This document shows positions 1-12,635 of a DNA stretch of 64,000 nucleotides, one piece after another (the first letter of the stretch is position 1; each line of letters begins with the position of its first letter). Under the pieces are notes generated by a model that saw nothing but the letters and a program-made list of their open reading frames with translations, did not search any database and was not told the origin of the DNA. Location: the NCBI GenBank assembly GCA_016801845.1, contig CM028909.1, forward strand, positions 23,573,813 through 23,637,812, written 5' to 3'. The DNA is from Polydactylus sextarius (taxonomy: Eukaryota; Chordata; Actinopteri; Polynemidae). Made by a program: the position numbers and the translations under genes.

Positions 1-3000
1 GTTGTCAGCAGTCATGAAGCAAGCCAGAAGATGGGTGACGGCTCCAGCCTCACCACAGTGAGGCCTGAACATGAATGTGTTCATCCCCCTCTGCCTGGAC
101 AGCAGAAGATAAACAAGTATAATACATGACATACTCTTACAGGAACTTATTGTTCTGTAGCCATAAAATATGCTTCAGTATTTACAGGTGAACTAAAAAG
201 ATGAAAAGGGAAGAACTATGAATATGAATACAAAATGGCAGGAAAGTTAACTTGAATTACAAGCAAACAACACAACGAACCAAATTGTGTTACTTACCTG
301 CGGAGCTGGTTGAGCACAGCAATGTTTGCATACATGTAATAAATGTAGTAGGTGTAGGAGGGGTTCTTGGCAATGTCCCACTCCTCTGGTTTGGGGCTTT
401 TAGTGGAGAACATGTGACCACTGTGCTTGGACTCATCATCCACACTGTCAAAACCTGTCACCTACACAACAAGAAGCAAGCGGTTTCAGCAGAAAACAAT
501 ATTGATATTTGAGATTAAAGGTGAAGTGTGTAGGGTTTTGTTTCATCTAGTGGTGAGGTTGTAAACTGCAGCCAAGTAAAAAAAAACCTACAGTTTGTCC
601 ATTATGAGCTACTGTAAAAACATGGCAGTACAACATGGTGGCCTCAATGGAAGAGGACTGCTATATACATGTAAAAGGTAATGAAAAAAACATTATACAC
701 TAATGAAAACATAATGATGAATATAAACTTTTAATTAATTTCTGCCAGCAACCCTGGTAATCCTAGACTGGATCTTTAAAACTGAGTGTGCAAATCTGTT
801 AATCTGTTGGTTCTATGTCTGGACATGTTAGTTGCTATGATGTGAGTTATGATGTGTTGATGTATTGTTATCTTTCCAACAATTATAACCTTCATGGCTG
901 GAAAACATATTTTTGGCCAAGATAACACTGTATCTTGCAGTGTCTGAGCTGTTATGACTCACATGCTTGAGGAAGATGCTGAGATCTGGGTTGGACTGTG
1001 GGTCAATGGTGGCCTGGAACACAGGAAGGAAAATGTTCTCCAACATCTTGCCAAAGTGGGGCACAAAGTTTCTGCCTCTGAAGATATCACTGCAATAGAA
1101 GAGGAAACGTGTGAATTCTAACCCAACTCGAATCTTTACGAAGTTTACAAGGAACTATGTTCAGATTTCTATGTGTAATATACGTAACGTGCTAATTTAT
1201 CCACAAGAGGACAAATAGTTAAAGGTCTGTCTCATAGTTGGATCAAATTACATGGTGGAAAGAACACACACTGAAAACTTACTAGATCCTGGGTACTTGA
1301 ATCATCCACTTAAGGTTGGGGGAGAAGACTCTGTGCTTGACAAACCAACCAGAGAGTTTATTCCACTCATTGGGGTTGCAGCCGTAGATGGACAGACGAG
1401 GCTCAGCATACTGGTACTTAGCATCCTCCAAGTCACTGGCTACTTCCTGGATCACAAAGCTCAAATCAGGTTCAAATCACATAAAGTCTGGCCTGTGCTG
1501 AATTATCCATTTGTCCGACTCAGTGAAAGGCTGACAAATGGTAAAACTAAAATTAACCTTAATAATAGTGGCAAAGTACTCTCCACTGATGTGATTCTCC
1601 GTCTTCAGGTACAGGTCACGCAGCTCACTGGCTCCCACAGGGTTGTACTTGGCGTTAAACTTGTCAAAACGCTGGAAGGTTTGTCTCCCCTTCAGAGAAA
1701 CAACAGCACAAGAAAAGATCTTAAGCTTAGGAAGGGAAGAAAATTTAGAATGAAGTTTTTACAAAAAACTCTAAACATCCTAATGTTGGGTTTTTAAATG
1801 TGACTAAATGACATCCACCAGTATCGTACAGCGTGCACATCCAGTGAGTCCACAGTGAGATTGTAGGGGTGCAGGTTGAGGGACTCAAAGAGCTCCTTCA
1901 TGGTGACCTCTCGGCCCTTAAGGTTGTGCACAACACGGTCTACATCCATGCAATAAGACTTCTTGATGAAACGCAGCAGGTGCTTCTGGTTCATGCAGGC
2001 GGCAGCATGGATGTGGGTGTCAACCTAGAGTGGACAGGAGATGATACAGACAGGATGACTGAGGTTTTAGGTTTATGTGATGTATTAACTTATTTTGATC
2101 ACAAGAGGGAGCTGAGGATGTACACCAGAAGCATGGCAGCTGTACATGAGCAAAGACAACTAAAGAGAACATGGATTTAAAAAACTAAATCCACGTATGT
2201 TTATTTTCTAAAATATACTTTACGATACTCAGAGTGCTTAAAGGAAGTTTTCCAAATGTATAAAATCTTGTATAATTGTACCACTCCAACACAAATGTGA
2301 AGGTGAAACGATTAAAGATAAAGATTAAACTTTATTTTACACTTTTTTTTATTCATATCCCTCTAATTATAAATGCTGTTCATGGCTACCTTCCTGCAGT
2401 TGTAGAAGTCCCTGTGGGGGTTTATCTTTAGCTCCTTCAACTCCTCCATCTCATTAAGCATCTCATGCACATTGAATTTGGACAGGAGGAACTTGAGACG
2501 GCGGTGAGTGTAAGTCTTACTGCAAAGAATATGAGAACATAGTAACAAATGAGCTGCACAGTGAGGTGATTTACACTAGTCAAAGAAGAGCAGTTGAAGC
2601 AATCAGGGAAATCAGGGAAAAGTGATAAGCAACTTGTTCAACAACAATAAGTCACCAACATTTGAATTCCAAAATTCAAAACAAAGTAAACAGTTTCTTT
2701 AGAGGACTCACGTTGGGCCCTGTGCAATGAGAGCAATGAGGAAGTTCATATCATCAATGAAGGTGTTGTAGTCAGGGCAGGGCAGGTCTTTGGGCTGATG
2801 TTTGTTAGCAGCTGCCTCATCGTTGTACACGTAGATGAGACCGTCCTTCATACGAGCAACATAACCCAGATTCTTTGGCAGGTCCTTGGTATCAAAGGGG
2901 TCTTCCCCATCCTTTGGAGGAGGTGTGAAGACTGTGAAAGTATGTGAGATATAAATATGACATAGATAAACATTTGACTAACTCCAGGTCCTTCACCATG

Positions 3001-6000
3001 AGCCTGATCTCCATTTGCTCCACACCTGGCTGCACCTGATCCTCAGGTTTGAAAGGCTCTCCCTCAATCTCACGCAGGTAATGGGAGGCCGTCCGTGGGA
3101 AACGCTGAAAGGCCAGCCTCATGTACTTCTCTCTGATGGTCAGGGCACGGTACAAACCCTTACAGGACAGCTCAAAGTCATCCATGGTCACCTGTATTGA
3201 GATGCAAAGATTATTGAAGGAAAATGGAAATAAAGCTGTCTATTTCACATGTAGTCTTCATGATAACTGCATATACAGCAGCAGAAGAAACCACGAAAAT
3301 ACGATACACTGTGAACTGCAACAGTCAACAGTTTTCACTATTTCCCAATTTTATTATGTTATTTAATCAGCAAGCCTGAAATGTATCTTAAGAAATGTGA
3401 GGTTTTGAGCTTAAGTGGTGTCTTTTTTTTGTACAGGTCAAACCCACAGCCATGAAACCTAAACCCTGGCATGCTCTCAGATCAGCTGTTGATAGGAGTG
3501 AGGCTGTCGGGTCACTGACCCTCAGACACACAGTCAGTGAAATTCAAAGTCAAAACCTCTTGCATCCATGTCAACTTGACCTAAATCTAAATTAGAAACT
3601 TTACGTGAGTAACATGCAATAAAACAGGGATAGAAACTATCACTTGTGGGACTTCTCTAGACTGCTCTAGAATTTCAAGAAGCCAACTAATAATTAATAA
3701 CCACATTCAAGTAAATAAAGTCCACCATTTTTATACACTATGTAGCACATAGTGCACTTTGGTCGGTGTAAGTTGTGTTTAAATGTGCTTTACGAAATAT
3801 TATAAGTAATACAATAATTTTACTTACTTAAACTTTACTTTACTTTACTTTACTTTACTTACTTAAATCCTTTTGATTCAAACAAAACAGTGAATTTCTA
3901 CTACATGACAATAAATAGTACCCCAGAGGCATAGTCTCCAATGATGGCCACCCTCTGGAAGTCAGGCACTTCCAGGTAGGTGGGTGTGTCCAACTCCACT
4001 GCCACCGGAGCAGTCTGGTGTGTTGGCACAGCCATGGTGCGGCTACGATGGTGCCTCTTGCTGTGAATAAGGTAAGGTGAGGTTCAGTGATTGGCTTCCT
4101 ACACTGTCAAAATTTCCTAAATGTTTTCTTGAAAGCCAACCAAATTGCTTTCAAGTGCAATTAATAAAATTGATTTCACCTGTATTTGTCACCATGTTAT
4201 GAGCATAAATAATCAGTCTTACCGTTTTTCAGCATTATCCTCAGTATGCAGGCGGTGGGCCAGCTCCTGGGTCATGATGGGACAGTCCTCAGCCACATCG
4301 AACATGGAGATCTCATCGCGGACGGTCTCATCTTTGGTCTCAGATGCAAAGACGTGTTCCGCGAAGGCCCGCATCTTGTCATCGGTCTCTGTCAGACACA
4401 GCAAAGCCATGTTCTGTTAATGTTCTGTTATGATGTGTTAGCATCAGAAATGCATTTTGCATAATGTTGCACTGAACTAGAAACAGCTTATGACTATTAA
4501 GCAGGCTACAAACAGAACAAATTATGGTAGCTGAATAGTGTAAATTCACAATGAATTAATTCTGCACATGACATCCTACATCTACAACATTCAAAGCATG
4601 TACCTTACCTAAACTGATGGGTAGAGACTCCAGTACATGCATAGTATACATGACCAATGATTGACTCAGCCATTACAAATCTGCAACTCTGACCTCCAGT
4701 CGGGGGCTGCAAACACAAAGTCCCATGCAAATACAAGAACTACAATGTTGAACCACTAAGACAAACAACTTGACTCATACGGATACAAGAAGGTTAAGCC
4801 CTACTTAATGTATCGACAGTACAACTCCAGACCCAGTTTTCTTGTCATCTTCCATTGTTTATTTTGTTTTATTTTCATTGCACTTCATCATTTAGGATGC
4901 CAGTGACTCTTTATAGACATAAATCAGCATTAGGATTGATTAGTATGCTGGAAAAATGACAGGAAAAGAGAATCATGATCCATCATAAGAGGAGTTGTGA
5001 ACCAAAGTACAAATAAGCTTCAAAAGAACACAGATACGGTGGCAATTCACACATGTACATGAATGGCATTACTTGACGCCTGCTACAAATAACTACACTC
5101 CAAGTCAAACTCTACTTGTTCCATGCACTCACTAGCCAAGAGCCAAGGCTTTCTACTAAGACAACAATTCCAACATGGCACATATTACTACAATATTTCT
5201 GGTTCCCATTTCTCTCCATACTTACTCTGTGGACCTGATTATGCCCAGCAAGACAGTAGCATCACCCAGAATAAAATCCAAAGAAGACAGTGTTAAAAAA
5301 GCATGGGTTAAAACATGCTTTATTTATGGTATTAGGTATGAAGATTAACATCCGTTTAACTTGAAGAAAAATACATAAGGAACTTATACTATAATATTTA
5401 GCATTATATACAACACAGATGAGAAATACATGCAATGATATATTGAATATATCAGCAATAAAAAGAGACACTGTGTCAAAAATTAAGAGAAAATTAGAAA
5501 TGAGAATATAACAGGATGTAAATGGATGAGGTAGCAATGAAAGTGGTATAAAGGTAATGGATAACAGGGAGAACACATGACCATTTCATTCAACAGCTGG
5601 ACAAAGTTTTTGTTACTGCATCCTATTGGCTCATGCAAAGATGATTCTCCAGCCACAGTACTCCTGCCAGGGGAACAAGCTTTAAATCTAATGTGTAGGA
5701 TACTGTAACTCTACCCTTTATTGCATCTCAGTGCATATGCATTAAATTTGCCTCGCTGGCATTCAGCATCAAGCCACCTGTACCCATCCTTTCTATGTCA
5801 TACAAACAAATCTTGAGGTCAATCAAGTATTGTTTGTTTGCTGCTTTGCAGCATCAGTGATCTATCTGGCAAAAGTCATTTATTAATATAAATGTTCACT
5901 TTCAGTTCAGTTTTGATTGATCTTGCTGTTTATGAAGAACATTCACAGTGTAACAAAAGTGAAAACTGATATTGTATGTGAACAACAGATTAATAAATGG

Positions 6001-7823
6001 TGCCCATTTCCACTTTATTCCCTTACTTAAAACCACTTTACTATTACCATTGCCTAAGCAAAAAAAAAAAAAAAAAAATTGGGGCAGTGGTGGCCTGGTG
6101 GCTAAGGGAGTGGACTTGGGTCCGGAAGGTCCCAGGTTTGAATCCACCAGGACCTACCAGGTCCCACTGAGGCACCCCTCCAACACTGCAGGTACTGTCC
6201 CCGCACACACATGCTCCTGGGGTGCCGTCTAGACTGCCCCCTGCTCACCTAGGTGATGGGTTAAATGCAAAGGTTAATTTTGTTGTGCCCATGGTGTGCT
6301 CTGTGCTCAGTAATGTAATAGTAATCACTTGCACTTTTACTTTACTTCGTTCATTTGCCAAGATCTATATTGCTACGCTGCATTCAAATATATTTTGGAA
6401 AATGAACATTTGATGATGTGATATCACATCCATACTGTCAGTCATGCTTAGGGCTGGTCCCATCTCAATACTTACTTCCACCCTCTGCAGCATTAGAAAA
6501 AATTCCCAGTCAAAGTGGGACGGTCCAGGTTGGGGGAAACAGCACAGGTGTGATTATGTAGAAAAATGTAGTAGAAAAGTTTGCACTTTTTCACATCTCT
6601 GTTGGACATCTCTGAGTTTTCTAAATGAGAATTTTAGTTGCCGCAGCCTAGTTCAAAAAATCCTATTAATCTGACCTCCTGACAAGGTAAAAACAATTTG
6701 TAATTGAGGTCAATACAACTGGTCCTTTCATATTAGACATACATGAAAAAGTTCAGTCTGATTGAGAACATGGTTGTTCATAGCTCTTCACATCTTCTCC
6801 AGTGAAAAAACGAGTGTGCATGGACTGCATGAAAACACCAGTGTGAAATCATATCAGGAACATCACAAGTGTGAACAGTCTCAAACATATTTTCCACAAT
6901 ACCTTTTAAATCATCACAACCCATCCCTGTCAGATGTGAAATCAAGCTCTCCAGCCAGCAGCTGGTTAAACCATCACATTTCTATTTTTTACCCATTGAA
7001 AAAATGTTCACATCATGATGTGAGCTGGTGGGATGACAGAGGTAAGAAAATAATTACAATTGAGGTTTAGTACCAGTAGTGGTAGGGCGTTATATACAGG
7101 AACAAATTACAACTGAAAAAAGTACAAAACTGAGGAAACATTTCTGAATGACCTGACCTTATGTCATGCCTGACCTGGAAGAATGTCCCAACAGATCATC
7201 CTATCATTATCTTGACATGATATATGACATACACAGTCCTGGAGTTTTATGACATAATTTACATTATAACATTTAGACAATAGAATTTGTTTATAGAATT
7301 CATAACACTCAGCAGTTTGATGCAAGCACAAGTCATAAGGTAATATTAGGGTCAACTATTGTTACTGTAAAAATGTCCAATCCTGCAAAATACTTTTTGT
7401 AAACTCATATAATTCATATGGAACCCTACGCATAATCCCAATGAACCTGTCACTGAAGCTGTCAGGGCTTCAGTTAGAGAGTGGCACTGGCAAATAAATG
7501 GGAATTTATTATCTCAACAGTTGCTGATATTCTGCACAGGTAGGGTTGTGACCCCTGTGATATATATTCATATATTCAAAGCATTTAATCAAAAGAAGAT
7601 CTCACTTCCCTTCTTTGCATACTCTGCAACAAATACACATGCAAGAGGTTAGCAGGGACTTTCCATGGAAAGCATGACCAGAATTCAATAAATGCCCCAC
7701 TGATGAAGCTTTATAATAACATGTCAGTGAATTTATGAAAATACTATTCAAATCCTCTCTCTATAGGTGAGAGGCCTCAGAGTCATTCTCTCCATGCTCA
7801 CCTGGCACTAAAGGTTTAGGCAT
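1..7823 (-). CDS. ampd1: AMP deaminase 1 (muscle type), 3' end beyond window
   Basis: Hydrolyses AMP to IMP and ammonia in the purine nucleotide cycle; a cytosolic zinc enzyme. Twelve exons splice in frame to the first 573 residues (vertebrate AMPD1 is about 750): 7802-7823, 4223-4388, 3922-4060, 3026-3191, 2712-2931, 2390-2519, 1830-2024, 1558-1689, 1283-1446, 963-1089, 298-461 and 1-94 (cut). Start ATG at 7821-7823 opens MPKPLVP and joins a short exon 1 to ETDDKMRAF. Metal-binding HxH is in VDTHIHAAACMNQKHLLRF (His285, His287); HCGEAG (His554, Glu557) is in the last visible exon. NQKHLLRFIKKSY, YAEPRLSIYG and RGMNTF favour AMPD1 over AMPD2 and AMPD3, and the neighbour CSDE1 agrees with that. 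Missing in the window is the C-terminal part of the barrel with the SLSTDDP motif. Intron 1 is 3.4 kb and carries a SINE. Confidence 0.95.
515..779. mobile_element. TTAA-flanked non-autonomous DNA element (MITE), copy 1
   Basis: Lies in the AMPD1 intron between the exons at 298-461 and 963-1089. It begins TTAAAGGTGAAGTGTGTAGG and ends near CTGGATCTTTAA, with the body motif CATCTAGTGGTGAGGTTG shared with a second copy at 41289-41679. TTAA at both borders is the target duplication of piggyBac-like elements. No transposase is present. The family assignment is inference. Confidence 0.6.
6079..6350 (+). mobile_element. tRNA-derived SINE in AMPD1 intron 1
   Basis: A pol III-like promoter is visible: a box A-like stretch at about 6090-6112 (GTGGCCTGGTGGCTAAGG) and a box B-like GGTTTGAATCC at 6135-6145. 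A tRNA-unrelated body with GATGGGTTAAATGCAAAGG follows. A run of A precedes it. The layout is that of teleost tRNA-SINEs; the right edge is approximate. It is not a functional tRNA because no cloverleaf can be drawn around the boxes. Confidence 0.6.
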
Positions 7824-8110
7824 GGTGACGCTCTTCTGGTGAAACGCTCCCTGAGGACCAAAGGGTGGTCAGGCACCGGACCACTGTAGTAGGGAAGTGT
7901 GGAGCCCTATGCCTGGACTGGGTAATATTAAGCTGTCTATGCCTCACATGTAACCAGAGCCTTCTGCGTCCACCCAAGACACGCCTGGATGTAACTGGCA
8001 ACTCATATGTGTCCAATTCTATTTTAAGTCATCTATGTGCAACCAGCACTCAATAACAGCCACAGCATACAGACAAAGAGACTGGTATGTGTGTGTGAGA
8101 TAGGCCTTGT

Positions 8111-8118
8111 TTTATATA
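8111..8118 (-). promoter_or_regulatory. TATA-like box upstream of AMPD1
   Basis: On the minus strand this reads TATATAAA, about 290 bases upstream of the AMPD1 ATG. A CANNTG E-box (8148-8153) and a CACCC stretch lie just upstream (8155-8165). A TATA box with E-boxes suits a muscle-restricted gene. The start site is inferred at about 8080, and whether the 5' UTR is spliced cannot be seen. Confidence 0.4.
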
Positions 8119-8159
8119 ACACCCTGACTGCTGCACAAGTAGCTCTGCACATGGGAGGT

Positions 8160-11100
8160 GGGTGCTTAAATGGCTGGTCATAAGCAAATTCACATACCTC
8201 TCTACGCCATACAAATGCAAAAGATTAAATAATTTTTTTACTACTGGGTCAAAATAACGAAGTTTACAATCTAATATTGTCTTTCACTGATGAGAGTCAT
8301 TTTTGCAGGTGTCTGCCCACAAACTGGGGTTGATAATGATGATGCAGATATAAACATCTGTACCAAATTTCATAGCATCCAGTAGTTCTCAGCATTCAAT
8401 GTCATACCTTCATATTATGAAGGTATGAAAAAGATTATCACATAATGTTGGTTAATCCAAATTACAAACAAAAACAAATTTATAGACAAACTTATTTTTT
8501 TATTTATTCCAGATAGACTGGACATACCAATGCATTGTAATGCCAGTATTACCTTAGTGCAGATTGGTTTCAGTGTCCATATTTGAGTAAGAAGTAAGAA
8601 GAAATTACAACACAGAATTGCCAAAAACATTTTTAACGCTATTGAAAAATGACTTGAAAAATGGTGTAGGAAAAAGGAAAAAAAGGAAGTTGAATGGAAT
8701 GGACTTTCATTTGTTTTAGTCAGAGCATTGCTAAAGAGAAACTCTTTAGCAACAGGTATTTTCCAGAGGCAGTGTCTTGGGATGATCCACAAAGAATGTT
8801 GTTAATAGTTTCCTTTAGAAATATTTCTTCAGTTTCAGTGTACCCAGTTCTGCAACTGCAACAATTATAAACTTCCATGTAGTCCCATTATATTAATGTG
8901 AAGATTTACAGAATCACAAAGTCACTCAACCTGTGCAAATATAACCTAGAAATGTATCTGTATGACAAAATTATCTGAGTGCCATTCACTTGCAACACGC
9001 TTGTGCTTCTCGTTCAGTTTGAGACGCTGTGCAGCTTGAGAACATTTAACAAGTGATCTATTCTTAGGGAATGTGATCCTAAATGTCAGCGTTCCTCTTG
9101 GGGTGCAACTAGGTAAAGATATCAAGTTAGGAATAGGCAGCCAGTCAGTTTAGCCCTCAAACAGAGCACCCCTGAGCAAGAAGAGGATGTTCCCGTCAGG
9201 GGACAGAGAGGCAAAAAGGCTAAATGAGGAAGCTGGAGCAGAGGCTGGGACAAAATAACGTCAGGGAAACCTAGTAAGGTATGATGACCATCACTGATTA
9301 CAAGTACAGTACTCAGATGGTAGACGGGCAGATGGGGAAATTGATGGGGCCAACCAGTGGGGCTGTTTGTCCAATAAATTCAATATTCACAAAGAAGTTC
9401 AAGTGCTGCCAGCAGCTACAAACCAGTCATTTTGACCTCACACACCACAAAGACCTTTTGAAATCCTAGATTCCTTCCCTGGCCCAGTGTTCTTTGAACC
9501 CCTTCCAGACTGTATACCAATTGGAAGTCAGACTAGATGTTATCATCTAGACACACCTTTAACTACATAAGGGATTCTCCTGTTCCCATTTTTCTTTATG
9601 CTAAGTGTCACTGACATATAATACCATATACTATATATAAACCATATATATAAACCTTGCTCACTCTGCAGGAAAGAAGATTCACCACATTATTTCTGAG
9701 CTGAATCACCTGCAGCGCAACATCAACAAAACAAAGAAGTGTTTAGTAGTAGTGAGTGAGAAGTGAGAAGCTTACATTATTACAACTGTTTGCTTCCACG
9801 AGTTTGCTAGCAGTGCCTGTCCCTATGTGCTAAGTTTTTCTTTCACCAAATGACTGAATTATCTTGCTGAGTCACTGTGCCTCATACAGTGTGCTGGTCG
9901 GACAGTCAAAATGAAGGACCCAGGTAATCCTTCCTTCCTTGGGCCATCATGTTATACACTTTCACCCTTTTCTCCACATCTCAAATGATACCTGTCATTA
10001 ACAGGTAGGTATGTTTTCAGATTGATGTTCTTTTTATGTGCTCATTTTTAAAGCTACATGTCAGCATTTGTACCAGATTTTTTGTACCAGAAGTGCCAAA
10101 CTAAAACATGAATGTGATACCCAAACTGGAAAAATACTCAATGAAATGCTCTCTGCAAAGTTTTTTTTACACGATGGGATCTGGCTGTTCCTCCCCATGA
10201 ACCTTGGAGATGGATATGTGGTTCACATAAGCAGGGGGGAGCAGGGAGTCCAAGTTTCCCTGTCTCATATTACCCCTATCATCATCACCCAGAATGTCAG
10301 ACACTACCAAATTACAACAGGTGGTCCCCTGAACTGCCTGTAGTCTGCGAGTTGTTTGGGTTGTGTTTGGCCATACAAACATTTTCTGTGGTTTTCAATT
10401 TTCAAACATTATATTATAAAATAGGAGACACAGTAAAACATTAGTAAATGGACAACAAAACTATGGATTTGTTTCATTAGTATAAGACAGTCTTGTATAT
10501 ATACCATATATCATACCTTCATGGCAGTTATAATATTCAGCTTGTGTTGATTAAACTTTATTATCATTAGAGTGCATTAGTATTATCTAGATGTACCTAT
10601 CAACTTGCCAGCTGAGTGTACTCCCAATGTATAAATAGATCAAGATGGTGTCAGATAACAATGTTTTGTTTTCTATTAATTATTACTGATGTCAAGTACA
10701 CTTGTGACTAAAGCTCCTCCAAGTGCATGTGGGAAGAAACCTGAGACTTGATCCATCACCCTCACTGAGACTTTGACATAAGCCAAGCTCACAGCAGCAT
10801 TACAGCACCATAGTCTCACTGGATTGTCTGCAAATCTAAAGTGTAAAGGTCTGAAATTCTGTTTCTATTTTTGAATATTATACAGGACAGACTTTGAGGA
10901 ATGAGGAATTTGTTTGATAGTGGCGACATCAGTTGCAGTTCAACAGTTCAACATGTTTACATGTTCTTTTTGGATTGTTATCATGTTTCCTGTTGAGAAG
11001 ATAAAGAGAAACACCCAGACCTAAAAACAACATTAACATATAATCCAACACGTATACAGGTCCTGTTTGTTTTCAGGCACGTGTCATAAGACTATAAACT

Positions 11101-12380
11101 GCACATCCAACAGATGGATACTTTCTTAAACTGCACATAAAAAGTGGAAGTAGCAATTTCATATGTGATAGCTTATAAAAATAGAACTTGCTGATTGGTA
11201 CAAGTAGTGTTGGTGGTATGTGAGAGACCGGGATCAGACAGGACACTGTCTTTGACAGCAGAGTTCAGGATCACTAAAAGGTGAAATAAATACATATTTT
11301 ACGCAGAGAAATAGAGCATTATCATTGTGATCAAAAAACTGAACTTTTTAGCAATAAAACAGCACTCACACTGTGGTGCACTGAACATTTAGAGACAACC
11401 AGATGGAGGCGAATAACCAGCTACAGCTATGGTTGTACATGGTTTGGTGGTGAAAAATATGGACTAAAAACAAAGCAAAAAGTGAAAACTGACTTCACAT
11501 TAGGGCGACACAGGGCTTAACGCTGTTGCCTCACAGCAAGAAGGTCTTTCTGTGTGGAGTTTGCACATTCTCCCCATGTCCCCATGGAGGTTTCCTCCAG
11601 GAGCTCCGGTTTCCTCCCACTGCCAAAAACATGCAATATGTGAATGTCTATGTGTGGTCCCGCGACCAGCTGGCGACCATCCAGGGTGTACCCTGTGTAG
11701 CTTATCCCAACTTCCTTCACCCATAGGTTCACCCATAAGCTGGGACAGACGCCAGTCCCCACTGACCCGAGTGCAGGATAAAGGGGTAGAAGATGGATGG
11801 ATGGACTTCACATCAGTTACCTTTAACTTGTAACTGCCATTTGAAGACTAATTGTTGATGAAACTAGAAAACGCTGTAAACATCTCTCTTTTTTTTGTTC
11901 TTATAAAGTTGCTCTGAGCTAATTAAAATAAACAAAGGACAAAATGGCCATATTATCCCTATAATTCATGACAGTGAGCCAATAGTACCAGGACCCTAAA
12001 ACTAAAGAAGCTAAATAAAATTTCTGTCTTTTTATTATGTACCTGTTCTTGTCTTATTGTGATATATCAAAAAGAGATCCCAGGGAAATATCTTTTATTG
12101 GTGATGTAAACAACTGTAAGTATTTGAACTTTCTTTGTTCAAAACATTTTTGTTTTTGTACAGTTACACAGGAATCTAAACAAATATCATTTTGCCATGT
12201 CTTTATTTTTTTGAGTAGAATGGAAACTAAGTGAGATGGGTGGGATCATAAACTATCCAACAGTGGTGCCTTCAGGAATTCTAATTGGTCTTAATTGCTC
12301 AACTGTTCCTCCCAACCACATCGTTCACCCACTAAGCAGACAGGTCTAAGCATCTGGACAACAGACAGGACTAAAAGGTC
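8160..12380. other. AMPD1-RASSF spacer without a supported gene
   Basis: AT-rich sequence between two divergent genes. It holds a near-perfect 25-base palindrome (8403-8427), orphan exon-like segments (9672-9760 and 9891-9924), a short open stretch with a GDGYVVH motif (about 10150-10340) and a SINE (11501-11803). No Ras-type P-loop GTPase is encoded, although mammals have NRAS in this interval. A possible non-coding first exon of the RASSF gene ends at a donor near 12379. Confidence 0.6.
11501..11803 (+). mobile_element. SINE with 10-bp target duplication
   Basis: Contains the widespread fish repeat core: GTTGCCTCACAGCAAGAAGG, GTGTGGAGTTTGCACATTCT, TCCGGTTTCCTCCCACTGCC and CAGGGTGTACCCTGTGTAGC. 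It ends in a GATG tandem (about 11792-11803). It is flanked by a perfect direct repeat GACTTCACAT at 11491-11500 and 11804-11813, a target-site duplication showing insertion by retrotransposition. Open frames inside it are by-products. Confidence 0.75.
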
Positions 12381-12635
12381 AGTCTCTGCAATTTTTTTCT
12401 TTCATTCTTTAAGAGGAACTGTTCTTTAAAAACATATTTTTCTGTTAATCAGACATACTAATGTAGTAATGGTGATAAGATTTATATGATTCCCAAACTT
12501 GACCAACACTTGATGTGCGGGCAGATTACAGTGCATGATAATGAGGGTCATTTAGCTGTCTCCACCATTTCCTCAGTCAGAGGGAGCAACAACTCCTGCT
12601 CAACACACTTCTTTTTAAAATCACAGACTTGTACA

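Noticed and set aside
1252..1797. 181-codon open frame on the plus strand
   Set aside because: It runs antisense through two AMPD1 exons and the intron between them; the minus strand gives a perfect AMPD1 match.
4145..4464. Overlapping plus-strand frames of 72-91 codons
   Set aside because: Antisense shadow of AMPD1 exon 2 (4223-4388).
6090..6145. tRNA gene
   Set aside because: Box A and box B are those of a SINE; no acceptor or anticodon stems can be formed.
11500..11833. Several overlapping frames on both strands
   Set aside because: All lie in the SINE at 11501-11803 and match no protein family; such frames are usual in this repeat.
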